NCBI GenBank assembly: GCA_021323335.1
Contig: JAJTCN010000004.1
Location: 1 to 64,000 of the forward strand
Length of the DNA: 64,000 bases
Direction: 5' to 3'
Origin: Ramlibacter sp.
Lineage (GTDB): Bacteria; Pseudomonadota; Gammaproteobacteria; Burkholderiales; Burkholderiaceae_C
The translations under genes were made by a program, and so were the position numbers. Positions 34,286 to 42,708 of this stretch are shown in pieces (within the stretch, counting starts at the first letter, position 1; every line of letters starts with the position of its first letter). Below the pieces are notes generated by a model. The model was not told the DNA's origin. It ran no database searches and was given only the letters and a program-made list of their open reading frames with translations.

Positions 34286-34558
34286 TCAGCGGCGGCGGTG
34301 TTGCGGGGGCGGCATCCCCGAGGCGTTGCGATTGGGCAGGTGGCGGAACATGATGCGGCCCTTGGTCAGGTCGTAGGGCGACAGCTCCAGGCTCACCAGG
34401 TCGCCGGCGATGATGCGGATGTGGTTCTTGCGCATCTTGCCGCCGGTGTACGCGACCAGTTCATGGCCGTTGTCCAGGATCACGCGGTAGCGCGAGTCCG
34501 GCAGGATTTCGGCCACGCGGCCGTTCATTTCGATCAGTTCTTCCTTGGCCAAAGGCAC
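34286..34558 (-). CDS. infA: Translation initiation factor IF-1, extra-operonic, C-terminally extended
   Basis: 90 aa OB-fold protein that binds the 30S A site. [46 protein letters not shown] and [14 protein letters not shown] are near-consensus for betaproteobacterial IF-1. It has an 18-residue extension ([15 protein letters not shown]) beyond the usual ~72 residues and lies outside the ribosomal-protein operon, so it is probably the second infA copy seen in many Burkholderiales. Convergent with the hybrid kinase, 12 bases apart. Confidence 0.93.
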   Translation of the reverse strand: MPLAKEELIEMNGRVAEILPDSRYRVILDNGHELVAYTGGKMRKNHIRIIAGDLVSLELSPYDLTKGRIMFRHLPNRNASGMPPPQHRRR

Positions 34559-34642
34559 TCCTTGCTGGGGACAGTTGCCGGTGGCAGGGGCGACTGTCAG
34601 GTCACCCGAATTGTAAGCTTTTGGCGGCGCCGGCGCTCATCC

Positions 34643-36196
34643 TTAGACGGTGGCCAGCGCGGGCGCGATCGCCGCCTTGCCCCGGCCCAGCCGCTCCGGC
34701 GAGATGTACTGCTGCCGGTATTGCTCGAAGGGCATGGTGTCGGCCGCCTCGACGGCGGCCTGGTCGGCGAGCGACTGGCGGGCGATCCCTTCCAGGCGGG
34801 CGTGGAGGCCGCCGGCATACGGCAGCTTGAGCAGCTTGGACTTGGCCTGCTCCGACTGCGACAAGGTGAATGCCGCGAAGCTGTTGCGGTGGTCCCGCGC
34901 CATGGCCGCCAGCACGCGCGCCGACGGCAGCATGTCCGGGTTCTGCAGCAGGGCCTCGGCCGAGCGCAGCGCGTCCCCGTAGTCGGAGGTGTCGTGCACC
35001 GAATCGAGCATCGCGGCGATGGGGGCGCACTGCGCGACGATCTCGGCGCCCCAGTCGGCCAGCCTCGCTTCGCCGCCGTCGCGCTCGAGCACCAGGCCCG
35101 GCTCGCGGCCGAAGGCGGCCGTGCGGTGCTGGTTGCGACCGAGCGCAGCGATCTCCTGCGGCGTGTCCTCCGGGCTGCCGGACAGGAGGCAGTGCAGCAG
35201 GAACACGTCGAGGAAGCGGATGGTCTGGGCCTTGATGCCGATCGGCACGAACGGGTCCAGGTCCAGCAGGCGCACCTCGACGTACTCGACGCCGCGCTCG
35301 CGCAGCGCGTGCAGCGGCCGCTCGCCGGGGCGGATCACGCGCTTGGGCCGGATGGTGCCGTAGAACTCGTTCTCGATCTGCAGCAGGCTGGTGGCGAGCT
35401 GGTTGTATTCGCCGCCCGGGTTGACGATGCCGATGGCCTCGTAGGCCGGGTACGGTTTCGTCAAGGCTTCGTGCAGCGACGCGGCATAGCCTTCGAGGCC
35501 GTTGTAGCTGACGGCCAGGCTGGACTGCGCGGCGCTCTGGTAGCCCAGCCGGCCCATGCGCAGGGAGGTGCCGTGCGGCATGTAGACCGTGCCCTGCGTC
35601 AGCGTCTGCAGCTCGTGCTGGCGCGCGCTGACGAAGCTCGAAGTTGCCGCCGGCGACGCGCCGAACAGGTACAGCAGCAGGAAGGCATGGCGGCGGAAGT
35701 TGCGGATCAGCGCGAAGTACTCGGCGTCGCTCACGCCCGGCAGCGACCAGTTGTAGTGGATGCCGGAGATGGTCTGCATGCGCCGGCCGTAGCGGTGCGC
35801 CAGTCCCATGCGGTACACGCTCTTGGCGCGGCTGACGTTCGAGCTGCCGTAGCGGCCGATGGGGATGGTTTCGTCCGTCGGCAGCACGCAGGGCATGCTG
35901 CTCACCCACATCAGCTCGTCGCCGAGCGCGCGGTACGTGAACTGGTGGACCTGGGTCAGCTCCTCCAGGCACTGCTCCACGCTGCCGTGCACGCCGGTGA
36001 TCAGCTCGAGCTGCGACTCGCTGTAGTCGGTGGTGATGTTCGGGTGCGTCAGCGCCGAGCCGAGGGCGGCCGGGTGCGGCGTGAGGGCCAGGGCGCCGGC
36101 CGGAGTGGCCCGCAGGCTCTCCTTTTCGATGCCGCGCCGGATGCCCTGCAGGCGCGCGGGCGCCAGCGTCTTCAAGGCCTGTTGCAGGATGCTCAT
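34643..36196 (-). CDS. gshA: Glutamate-cysteine ligase, type 1
   Basis: 517 aa, first step of glutathione synthesis (ATP + Glu + Cys). Proteobacterial GshA type 1 features: GIEKESLR near the start, ITTDYSESQLELIT substrate-binding segment, QTISGIHYNWSLP, YVEVRLLDLDPF, and LRNPDM-like LQNPDMLPSARVL. Length matches the E. coli enzyme. Cytoplasmic. The upstream GGATCTG before MSILQQAL gives a modest ribosome-binding site. Follows a GC-rich palindrome-containing region and is not linked to gshB in this window. Confidence 0.95.
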   Translation of the reverse strand: MSILQQALKTLAPARLQGIRRGIEKESLRATPAGALALTPHPAALGSALTHPNITTDYSESQLELITGVHGSVEQCLEELTQVHQFTYRALGDELMWVSSMPCVLPTDETIPIGRYGSSNVSRAKSVYRMGLAHRYGRRMQTISGIHYNWSLPGVSDAEYFALIRNFRRHAFLLLYLFGASPAATSSFVSARQHELQTLTQGTVYMPHGTSLRMGRLGYQSAAQSSLAVSYNGLEGYAASLHEALTKPYPAYEAIGIVNPGGEYNQLATSLLQIENEFYGTIRPKRVIRPGERPLHALRERGVEYVEVRLLDLDPFVPIGIKAQTIRFLDVFLLHCLLSGSPEDTPQEIAALGRNQHRTAAFGREPGLVLERDGGEARLADWGAEIVAQCAPIAAMLDSVHDTSDYGDALRSAEALLQNPDMLPSARVLAAMARDHRNSFAAFTLSQSEQAKSKLLKLPYAGGLHARLEGIARQSLADQAAVEAADTMPFEQYRQQYISPERLGRGKAAIAPALATV

Positions 36197-36304
36197 GGAT
36201 CTGTTTGTCTCGGCCGTTCGTCGCGTGCGAAGTTAACACCTTTGCGCAAAACCTGCTCGCCCCAGGGGCTGCAGACCGCATGCGCTTGTGTTAGGGGCAC
36301 GCCC

Positions 36305-36340
36305 CTAGCCGCGCGGCCGACTTTAGGTCGCGCGGCCTAG
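36305..36340. repeat. GC-rich palindrome in the gshA-36380 divergent gap
   Basis: CTAG-CCGCGCGGCC pairs with GGTCGCGCGGCCTAG (one bulge, one mismatch) and is preceded by AGGGGC/GCCCCT. It lies 40 bases upstream of the phasin-like gene, in the 183-base gap that holds no gene; it may be a regulatory or repeat element. Confidence 0.45.
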
Positions 36341-36379
36341 GCCCCGTGGGGAGAATGGACCCAACTTCTGGAGAACCGC

Positions 36380-36712
36380 ATGGACAAGCAAGCCCTGAGC
36401 AGCACCGCCCGGCAATGGATCGCCGGCTTCGACAGCAACGCGCACCGCGCCATCGACGCCTGGCGCGACGGCGGCGAGCGCCTGGGTGGCCTGGCGCGCG
36501 AGCGCTGGGACAGCGCCTTCGCGCAGGCCCGCCCCAAGCTGTCCGCGGAAACGCGCCGCAATGCGAGCCATGCGCGCGACGTGTTCGCGGGCCTGTATGC
36601 CAAGGGCGTCGTGCTGTCGGCCAGCGGCGCGCAAGCGGCCGTCGAAACGCTGGTGGAGGCCGCGCGCGCGGCGGTGGACCGCGCCGGCGCCAGCCCGCGC
36701 CCCGGCCACTGA
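36380..36712 (+). CDS. Helical phasin-like hypothetical protein
   Basis: 110 aa. MDKQALSSTARQWIAGFDSNAHRAID..., wholly helical, Ala/Arg-rich, with no signal or membrane segment. ARDVFAGLYAKGVVLSASGAQAAVETLVEAARAAVDRAG has the amphipathic Ala-rich character of phasin-type or apolipoprotein-like proteins, but no diagnostic motif. Ribosome-binding site CTGGAG. The SRPBCC gene follows 54 bases later on the same strand. Function unknown. Confidence 0.65.
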   Translation: MDKQALSSTARQWIAGFDSNAHRAIDAWRDGGERLGGLARERWDSAFAQARPKLSAETRRNASHARDVFAGLYAKGVVLSASGAQAAVETLVEAARAAVDRAGASPRPGH

Positions 36713-36766
36713 GGCGCACCGGCGCGGGTGGCAGAATGGCCGCCCGACGACGACGAGGAGAGCCGC

Positions 36767-37240
36767 ATGACGGTCAGCGTGCATATCGACCTGGGCTACG
36801 AGTTCGAGGTCAAGGCGAAGTTCGACGAGGTCTTCGCGGTTCTCTCGGACGTCCCGCGCTCGGTTTCGCATTTCCCCAAGGTGGACAAGCTGACCGACCT
36901 GGGCGGCGGGGTCTACCAGTGGGAGATGCAGAAGGTGGGCACCGCGCAGGTGAACATCCAGACCGTCTACGCCAGCAAGTATGCCGTCGACAAGGCGAAG
37001 GGCAGCATCAAGTGGACGCCGGTCAAGGGCGTCGGCAACGCGCTGGTCGGCGGCAGCTGGAAGGTCACCGACCACAAGGGCAAGTCGACGCTGCTGGTGC
37101 TGAAGATCGACGGCACCGTCGACGTGCCGATGCCCGGCCTGATGAAGATGGTCGTCGAGCCGATCGTCGCCTCGGAGTTCGAGAAGCTGGTCGAGAAGTA
37201 CATCGCCAACCTGATCAAGACCTTCGGCGGCGAAGTCTGA
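36767..37240 (+). CDS. SRPBCC-family protein
   Basis: 157 aa from MTVSVHIDLGYEFEV with a strong GAGGAG site; the ORF-track start at 36728 adds 13 acidic residues of upstream sequence. START/SRPBCC ligand-binding fold: DEVFAVLSDVPRSVSHFPKVDKLTDLGGGVYQWEM, SIKWTPVKGVGNALVGGSWKV and the long C-terminal helix MKMVVEPIVASEFEKLVEKYIANLI. Binds a hydrophobic ligand in general; the ligand here is unknown. Followed by a large inverted repeat. Confidence 0.85.
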   Translation: MTVSVHIDLGYEFEVKAKFDEVFAVLSDVPRSVSHFPKVDKLTDLGGGVYQWEMQKVGTAQVNIQTVYASKYAVDKAKGSIKWTPVKGVGNALVGGSWKVTDHKGKSTLLVLKIDGTVDVPMPGLMKMVVEPIVASEFEKLVEKYIANLIKTFGGEV

Positions 37241-37255
37241 ATACCGGGAGCGGAC

Positions 37256-37362
37256 AACCGGACGCAGAAGGCGCGGAAGTTACGCAGAAGACGCAGAAGA
37301 ATCCTTCAAGGTTTTTTCTGCGTCTTCTGCGTGCGCAGCTTCTGCGACTTCTGCGTCCGGTT
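37256..37362. repeat. Large inverted repeat built of CGCAGAAG units
   Basis: AACCGGACGCAGAAG... at the left pairs with ...CTTCTGCGTCCGGTT at the right, with several tandem degenerate units (CGCAGAAG / CTTCTGCG) in each ~45-base arm and a TTTTTT run in the loop. It separates two convergent genes and may be a bidirectional terminator as well as a mobile or recombinogenic repeat. Confidence 0.85.
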
Positions 37363-37369
37363 ATTGGGT

Positions 37370-37972
37370 TTAGCCCTTGCTGGACGAAACCTCGCGGAAC
37401 TGCACGTCCTCGATCTCCTTTTCCAGCGTGCGGGCGCCTTCGTCCAGCACTTCGTCGGCTTCGCCCGGCAGCTGTCCTTCGGGCGACAGCTTGTCGACCA
37501 TCTCCGGCATGATCTCGGCGAAGGCCTGCGCCACCTGCTCCTCCGGCACGCCCAGGCGCTGGGCCATCGCGCTCAGTTCCTCGTGGCCGACCACCTGCTC
37601 CACCGCCTTCTCGTCGACTTCGTCGTTGGCGCCGGTGGCGACCCAGGACTTCGCCTGGCGGTCGAATCCCTTCTGCCTGAACTTCTCCAGCACCGCGCCC
37701 ATGCCGCCGTTGCGCTGCACCCAGCGCATTGCCAGCGGCAGCAGCATCATCAACAGCGCGGTCTGGTTGCCGCCTACGCCCCGCCGTGCCGGCAGCCCCA
37801 TCGGCCCGCGGCCGCCGCGCATCATGCCGCCCAGCACGCTGCCCAGCGCGATGCCGCCGAGGCCGCCGCCCAGGCCGCCCATGCCTCCGCCGAGTGCGCC
37901 GCCGCGCCGCCGCATCATCGCCTGGCCGAAGAGACCGCCGAGCACCTGCCCCAGCAATGGATTCCTGTTCAT
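37370..37972 (-). CDS. YidB-family (DUF937) protein
   Basis: 200 aa. Gly/Met/Arg-rich N-terminus (MNRNPLLGQVLGGLFGQAMMRRRGG, GGGMGGLGGGLGGIALGSVLGG), then the YidB/DUF937 helical bundle (LLMMLLPLAMRWVQRNGGMGAVLEKFRQKG, AKSWVATGANDEVDEKAVEQVVG, ELSAMAQRLGVPEEQVAQAFAEIMPEMVDKLSPEGQLP). These proteins are uncharacterised and cytoplasmic. The sequence SWV(A/S)TGxNxxI/V is the family hallmark. Good AAAGGGAG upstream of the start. Confidence 0.9.
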   Translation of the reverse strand: MNRNPLLGQVLGGLFGQAMMRRRGGALGGGMGGLGGGLGGIALGSVLGGMMRGGRGPMGLPARRGVGGNQTALLMMLLPLAMRWVQRNGGMGAVLEKFRQKGFDRQAKSWVATGANDEVDEKAVEQVVGHEELSAMAQRLGVPEEQVAQAFAEIMPEMVDKLSPEGQLPGEADEVLDEGARTLEKEIEDVQFREVSSSKG

Positions 37973-38052
37973 CGAAAGCTCCCTTTTTCGGATGCTTTCA
38001 GCCTAGCGGATGCACGCGCCTCGTGTGTAGGCGCGGAGGCTGTGCAATGCCC

Positions 38053-38718
38053 TCAGGAGGCGGACAGCACGCGCACCAGCCAGTCGTTCAGCTCGGCGAT
38101 TTCGAGCGGCGACACCGAATGACCCATCAGGTACTCGTGCCATTCCACCGCGTAGCCCAGCGCCAGCAGCGCATCGCGCGACGCCTCGCCGCGCTCCAGC
38201 GCGACGACCTCGTCGTGGGTGCCATGCGCCAGGAAGATCGGCGTGGACTGGTTGGCGGCGCTGCGTTCGGCCGCCGTCCGCTCCGCCAGCGGCAGGTAGC
38301 CGGAGAGCCCGGCGATGCCGGCCAGGCGCTCGCCATGCCGCACCCCGGTGAGCAGCGACATGGCGCAGCCTTGCGAAAAGCCGGCCAGCACGATCCGTCC
38401 GGAAGGCATGCCGCGATCGCGCTCGCGCTGCAGCAGCGCCTGCACCATCGCCATCGAACGGCGCAGGCCCGGCTCGTCCTGCGGCGCGTCGGCCTCGAAG
38501 CCGACGATGTCGTACCAGGCCCGCATGCGCATGCCGGCATTGATGGTCACCGGCAGCACCGGCGCGTGCGGGAAGATGAACCGCACCGGCCCGACCGCGT
38601 CGAGGTCGAGTTCCTGCGCCACCGGGACGAAATCGTTCCCGTCGGCCCCCAGCCCATGGAGGATGATGATGGTGGCGACGGGGTCGTCGCCGGATTCCGC
38701 TTCGATGATTTCCAGCAT
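38053..38718 (-). CDS. Carboxylesterase/phospholipase-type alpha/beta hydrolase
   Basis: 221 aa from MLEIIEAESGDDPVATIIILHGLGADG (the 557-aa ORF-track frame is an artefact). Family of small serine esterases (predicted esterase, EstB-like): oxyanion HGLGADGND, FIFPHAPVLPVTINAGMRMRAWYDI, nucleophile GFSQGC, Asp in HGTHDEVV, His in GHSVSPLEI. Cytoplasmic, cleaves short acyl esters or lysophospholipids in relatives. GGAGCAAG ribosome-binding stretch. Single gene. Confidence 0.93.
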   Translation of the reverse strand: MLEIIEAESGDDPVATIIILHGLGADGNDFVPVAQELDLDAVGPVRFIFPHAPVLPVTINAGMRMRAWYDIVGFEADAPQDEPGLRRSMAMVQALLQRERDRGMPSGRIVLAGFSQGCAMSLLTGVRHGERLAGIAGLSGYLPLAERTAAERSAANQSTPIFLAHGTHDEVVALERGEASRDALLALGYAVEWHEYLMGHSVSPLEIAELNDWLVRVLSAS

Positions 38719-38845
38719 GCTTGCTCCTTGACCGAAGCATAAACGCGCGGCGCAAGCGGTGTCCGACAAGGCAATGCACCGCGTCCCACTTGCCACCCAG
38801 CACGGCCGTGCGCAGCATGGAGGCTGACCCGAAAGGAAACCGAAG

Positions 38846-39235
38846 ATGATGAAAGTGCAAGTCAACACCAGCAATGACATCGAGAACAAGGATGCGCTGG
38901 AACGCTGGGCCACCGAGTACGTCAACGACCACCTCGGCCGCTTTGAGCAGGACATCACCAGCGTCGAAGTGCAGATGAGCGACGAGAACCATTCCGGCAA
39001 GGGCGGCGCCGGCGACAAGCGCTGCATGATGGAAGCGCGGGTGGCCGGCCGGGCGCCGATCGCCGTGACCAACTTCGCGGCGGACCAGAACGTGGCCTTC
39101 CGCGGCGCCGCGGACAAGCTGACCCACGCTCTGGAGCACGCCTTCGGCAAGAAGGACCGCCGCGAGCATCGCGAACGCGACACCATCCGCCGCGACCCCG
39201 AGGTGCTGGACGAGGTGGTGCCGCCGCAGTCCTGA
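38846..39235 (+). CDS. HPF/RaiA-family ribosome-associated protein
   Basis: 129 aa. MMKVQVNTSNDIENKDALERWATEYVNDHLGRFEQDITSVEVQMSDEN and KRCMMEARVAGRAPIAVTNFAADQNVAFRGAADKLTHALEHAFGKKDRRE follow the beta-alpha-beta3-alpha sigma-54-modulation/YfiA fold, with a basic C-terminal tail. Such proteins bind the 30S subunit in stationary phase or stress. It is more divergent than the canonical HPF next to rpoN, so probably an additional stress paralogue. AAAGGAAACC ribosome-binding site. Not linked to rpoN. Confidence 0.85.
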   Translation: MMKVQVNTSNDIENKDALERWATEYVNDHLGRFEQDITSVEVQMSDENHSGKGGAGDKRCMMEARVAGRAPIAVTNFAADQNVAFRGAADKLTHALEHAFGKKDRREHRERDTIRRDPEVLDEVVPPQS

Positions 39236-39409
39236 CGACACGGCGGGATTTGCTCCGCGTTTGCCGTGTGCGACACCTGCTGAAACACTTGTACCAACGT
39301 GTTTCTCCTTGGTGAAGCGCCACACCGCAGCCTCTGCGCGCGTGCGTAAATGGCGCTCCGCGTCGAGGCGTTCCGTCCGACACGGCAAACGAAACAAGGA
39401 GCGAATTCC

Positions 39410-39769
39410 ATGAACTTCTCTTTCAAGAAAACGACCTGCCGCGCGCTGGTCGTCTCGGTTCTCGCGTTGTCCTTCCAGTCGGCGAACGCCGGCCTGATCG
39501 GCGCCGAGCAGGCCGCGGGCGCCGCCATGAGCGCGGAGCGCGCCCTGGTGCTGGGCTCGCTGGACCGGGCGGAAGTGGTCGCGCAACTGCAGCTGGCAGG
39601 GGTCGACCCGATGGCCGCGCGCGAGCGCGTCAAGACGATGTCGGAAGCGGAAGTGCAGACCCTGGCGCAGGACATCCAGGCCGCTCCCGCCGGTGCCGCG
39701 AGCGGCTGGGCCATCGTCGCGGTCATCCTGATCGCGGCGCTGATCTGGTACTACGCGATCCGCAAATAA
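39410..39769 (+). CDS. PA2779-family exported/membrane protein
   Basis: 119 aa. Signal peptide (RALVVSVLALSFQSANA), a helical mature region (LIGAEQAAGAAMSAERALVLGSLDRAEVVAQLQLAGVDPMAARERV KTMSEAEVQTLAQDI) and one C-terminal membrane segment (SGWAIVAVILIAALIWYYAI). AAGGAG site. It pairs with the PA2778-type peptidase starting seven bases after its stop; the pairing is conserved in Pseudomonas and Burkholderiales. Role unknown; likely a membrane partner of the peptidase. Confidence 0.85.
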   Translation: MNFSFKKTTCRALVVSVLALSFQSANAGLIGAEQAAGAAMSAERALVLGSLDRAEVVAQLQLAGVDPMAARERVKTMSEAEVQTLAQDIQAAPAGAASGWAIVAVILIAALIWYYAIRK

Positions 39770-39775
39770 GGCCGG

Positions 39776-40756
39776 ATGCAGGCACGTCAGGCAAGCGTCC
39801 TGCACTGGGCACGGCGACTCACCCTGTGGGCCGCCGTGCTCCTGCTCGTTCCGGGCTGCACCACGCTGATCCCGCAGACGGTCGACCTGCGCACCCAGTG
39901 GCCGGCGGAAGTCGCCCGGCAGGTGGAACTGACCCAGGTTCCCTTCTATCCCCAGGATGAATACCAGTGCGGCCCCGCCGCATTGGCGACGGCCATGAAC
40001 ACCAGTGGGGCGCGCGTGACGCCCGAGTCGCTGGTCCCCGAGGTGTGGCTGCCCTCCAGGAAAGGCAGCCTCCAGCTCGAGATGCTGGCGACGCCGCGCC
40101 GCCACGGCCTGGTGAGCTATCGTCTGGCGCCGAAGTACGCCGACATGCTGCGCGAAATCGCGGCGGGCCATCCGGTGCTGGTGCTGCAGGACGTCGGCAT
40201 GCTCCTGCCCCAGTGGCACTACGCCGTGGTCAACGGCTTCGATTACGAGTCCGGCACGCTGTTCCTGCGCTCCGGCCTGGAGCGGCGGCAGGAGATGCCC
40301 TTCAGCTTCTTCGAGCGCACCTGGCGGCCGGGCGGCTACTGGGCGATGGTGGTGACGCCGCCGGACCGCATCCCGGTCACGGCGACCGAGGAACGCTGGC
40401 TCGAGGCGCTGCTCGGCCTGGCGCGCGGCGGCAATGCGGAGGCGACGGTGCGCGGCTACCGGGCCGCCCTCGCGCGCTGGCCGGACAGCCTGCCCGCCGC
40501 GGTGGGACTGGCGAACCACCTGCACGCCAGGGGTTCGCTGGCCGACGCCGCCAGCGTGCTGCGGACCGCGCTGCAGAAGAATCCGCAGTCGGTGATCCTG
40601 ATGAACAATCTGGCGCAGACGCTGTCCGACCAGGGCCGGCACCGCGAGGCGCTGGCGCTGATCGAGCGCCTGGACGACGGCCAGAGCCCCTTCGCCTCCG
40701 AGATCCGCGCCACGCGGCAGCTGATCGAGGAGCGGCTGCGCAGCAATCCCGGTTGA
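39776..40756 (+). CDS. PA2778-family C39-like cysteine peptidase lipoprotein with TPR repeats
   Basis: 326 aa. Lipoprotein-type signal (WAAVLLLVPGC|TT). Papain-fold C39-like domain ~45-210: catalytic Cys in YQCGPAALATAM, His in HYAVVNGFD, Asn/Asp in the following strand (SGTLFLRSG). TPR-like helices fill ~220-320 (ALLGLARGGNAEATVRGYRAALARWPDSLPAAVGL, NNLAQTLSDQGRHREALALI). Probably anchored at the outer membrane and acting on a secreted peptide or protein. Seven-base gap from the PA2779 gene, so co-expressed. Confidence 0.88.
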   Translation: MQARQASVLHWARRLTLWAAVLLLVPGCTTLIPQTVDLRTQWPAEVARQVELTQVPFYPQDEYQCGPAALATAMNTSGARVTPESLVPEVWLPSRKGSLQLEMLATPRRHGLVSYRLAPKYADMLREIAAGHPVLVLQDVGMLLPQWHYAVVNGFDYESGTLFLRSGLERRQEMPFSFFERTWRPGGYWAMVVTPPDRIPVTATEERWLEALLGLARGGNAEATVRGYRAALARWPDSLPAAVGLANHLHARGSLADAASVLRTALQKNPQSVILMNNLAQTLSDQGRHREALALIERLDDGQSPFASEIRATRQLIEERLRSNPG

Positions 40757-40759
40757 GCG

Positions 40760-41809
40760 TTACCCCAGCGCGCGCGCGACGCGGCTGACGAAGCCCGGCG
40801 AGCGCGCCGGGTCCAGCCAGCGCACCACCACCACGGCCTGCTGCGCGGGGTCCATCCACACATAGTGGCCGCCCGCGCCGACCATGAACCAGCTGTCGTG
40901 CGGGGCATCGGCGAACATCGCGCCGCCCCGGTTCAGCCACACCAGCCAGCCGTAGAACGGCGCGATCGCGCAGGGCTGCTGCATGCGCGCGACCCAGTCG
41001 CGCGGCACGATCTGGCGGCCGCCATGGGCCCCTCCATCCAGCAGCAACTGGCCGACCCGGGCCTGGTCGCGCGCGCTGATGCTGACGCCGGCGCCCCAGT
41101 GCGTGCCACCCGGCACGGATTGCATGCGCTGCCCGCCGATGTCCACCCAGGCATCGTCGTAGCCGACCCAGCGGAAATCCGCGCCGCCGCCGAGCGGCGC
41201 CAGCACTTCCTCGCGGAACACCTCCGGCAGCGGCCGGCCGAACAGGTGCAGCAGCGCCAGCGACAACTGGTTGATGCGCACGTCGTTGTATTCCCAGTAC
41301 GTGCCCGGCGGCTGCAGCACGCGCGCCTCGCCCTTGCGGCCCTGCGGCGGCTTGGGATCGTGCGAGACGCGGCGGTTGTGCTCCACCTGGTCGGGCATCC
41401 CCAGGCAGGTGCCCTGCCACTCGCTGGTCTGCTCCAGCATGTGGGCCCAAGTGATCTCGCGGTTGTGCGCGTCGTCGAAGCCGATGCCGGGCAGCACCTC
41501 GTGGATGCGCTGCTGCGGCTGCAGCAGCCCGCGCCCCTGCGCGATGCCGGCCAGCAGGGCCAGGAAGGTCTTGGCCACGCTGTACGTCAAGTCCGCGCGG
41601 TCCGGCTCGCCCCAGGTCGCCACCTCCTCGCCGCGCACGCGGATGACGCCGGACACGCCCCCGCGCGCGTGCACCGGCCCGCGCAGCCGGTTGAAGGGCG
41701 GCGGGTCTTCGTGATGGACGCCCCAGCGCGCGGGGTCCGCCTGCGGGTCGCGGGGCCAGCCGACCTCGTGGGCCTGGGCATAGGCAATGGCTTCGGTGAA
41801 ATCAGTCAT
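40760..41809 (-). CDS. Serine hydrolase, class C beta-lactamase fold
   Basis: 349 aa from MTDFTEAIAYAQ (ATG 41821 four codons upstream is the alternative). Penicillin-binding-protein-like esterase fold: SxxK in YSVAKTFLALLAG, YxN-like region in YWEYNDVRINQLSL, and C-terminal HYVWMDPAQQAVVVV strand with HxG-type GGHY. No signal peptide, so a cytoplasmic esterase or amidase such as the EstB class rather than a cell-wall enzyme. Ends four bases from the convergent PA2778 gene. Confidence 0.88.
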   Translation of the reverse strand: MTDFTEAIAYAQAHEVGWPRDPQADPARWGVHHEDPPPFNRLRGPVHARGGVSGVIRVRGEEVATWGEPDRADLTYSVAKTFLALLAGIAQGRGLLQPQQRIHEVLPGIGFDDAHNREITWAHMLEQTSEWQGTCLGMPDQVEHNRRVSHDPKPPQGRKGEARVLQPPGTYWEYNDVRINQLSLALLHLFGRPLPEVFREEVLAPLGGGADFRWVGYDDAWVDIGGQRMQSVPGGTHWGAGVSISARDQARVGQLLLDGGAHGGRQIVPRDWVARMQQPCAIAPFYGWLVWLNRGGAMFADAPHDSWFMVGAGGHYVWMDPAQQAVVVVRWLDPARSPGFVSRVARALG

Positions 41810-41838
41810 GGCCGGCAGCATAAGGTACGCTGTCCGGC

Positions 41839-42708
41839 ATGGAGTTGAATTCCGTCTACAACGAGGGGCCGGCCGCTCCCTCCGCCACCGTGGTCCTGCT
41901 GCGCGACGCGCCGGACGACCTGGAAGTCTTCCTGGTACGGCGGCATGGACAGTCCGAGGTGCTTGGCGGCGCCTACGTCTTTCCGGGCGGGAAGGTCGAT
42001 GCCGAGGACGCGGAATGGGCCGAGCGCCTCGACACCTCGCCGCAGGAACTGCATGCGCGCCTGGGCGAGCCGGAGTTGTCGCCGCAGCAGGCGGCTGGCC
42101 TCTACGTCACGGCGATCCGCGAGCTGTTCGAAGAGACCGGCGTGCTGCTCGCCGACGTCACACCGCAGCAGGCCGCCGCCACCTGGGCGGCGCTGCGCGA
42201 CGGCCCCGGTTTCGACGAACTGCTGGCGCCGACCGGCCTGCGGCTGCTGGCCGGCGCGCTGCATCCGTGGTCCCGCTGGATCACGCCGGTCCTCAGCAGC
42301 GTGACGCGCAAGCGGTTCGACACCCGGTTCTTCGTCGCCACCGTGCCCGCCGTGCAGGTGCCCGGGCACGACTCCCACGAGGCCACGGCCAGCGGCTGGC
42401 TGCCGGCGCGCGATGCGCTGCGCCGCTACTGGGACGGCGAGATCGAACTGGCGCCGCCGCAGATCATGAGCCTCACGCACCTGGCCCGGCACCGCAGCAC
42501 CGCCAGCGTGCTGCAGGCGGCGCGCTCGGGGCCGCCTCCGTGCATCCGCCCCGAACCGCGCGACGTCGACGGCGCGCGCGTGCTGTGCTACCCGGGCGAT
42601 CCCTGGCACTCGCAGCGGGACCAGGCGCTGCCCGGGCCCACGCGGCTGACCTGGCGCAACCGGCGCTTCGAGCCGGACGCCGGCCTGGCCATCCTGCTGG
42701 GCGACTGA
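41839..42708 (+). CDS. Nudix hydrolase (NUDT19/RP2-like)
   Basis: 289 aa. The Nudix box is split by an insertion: GGAYVFPGGKVDAED ... AIRELFEETGVLLAD, the long insertion (WAERLDTSPQELHARLGEPELSPQQAAGLY) being typical of NUDT19/coenzyme-A-hydrolysing relatives. The REx2EEtG metal site is intact. Residues 200-289 form an additional helical/beta tail (WLPARDALRRYWDG, LAPPQIMSLTHLARH). Probably cleaves CoA or a nucleotide-sugar; assignment to substrate is inference. Divergent from the serine hydrolase with a 29-base gap. Confidence 0.88.
   Translation: MELNSVYNEGPAAPSATVVLLRDAPDDLEVFLVRRHGQSEVLGGAYVFPGGKVDAEDAEWAERLDTSPQELHARLGEPELSPQQAAGLYVTAIRELFEETGVLLADVTPQQAAATWAALRDGPGFDELLAPTGLRLLAGALHPWSRWITPVLSSVTRKRFDTRFFVATVPAVQVPGHDSHEATASGWLPARDALRRYWDGEIELAPPQIMSLTHLARHRSTASVLQAARSGPPPCIRPEPRDVDGARVLCYPGDPWHSQRDQALPGPTRLTWRNRRFEPDAGLAILLGD

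Noticed and set aside
38003-40642. 879-aa minus-strand frame joining the esterase region to the PA2778 region
   Set aside because: The real esterase occupies only 38053-38718 in another frame; the rest is antisense to the HPF, PA2779 and PA2778 genes.
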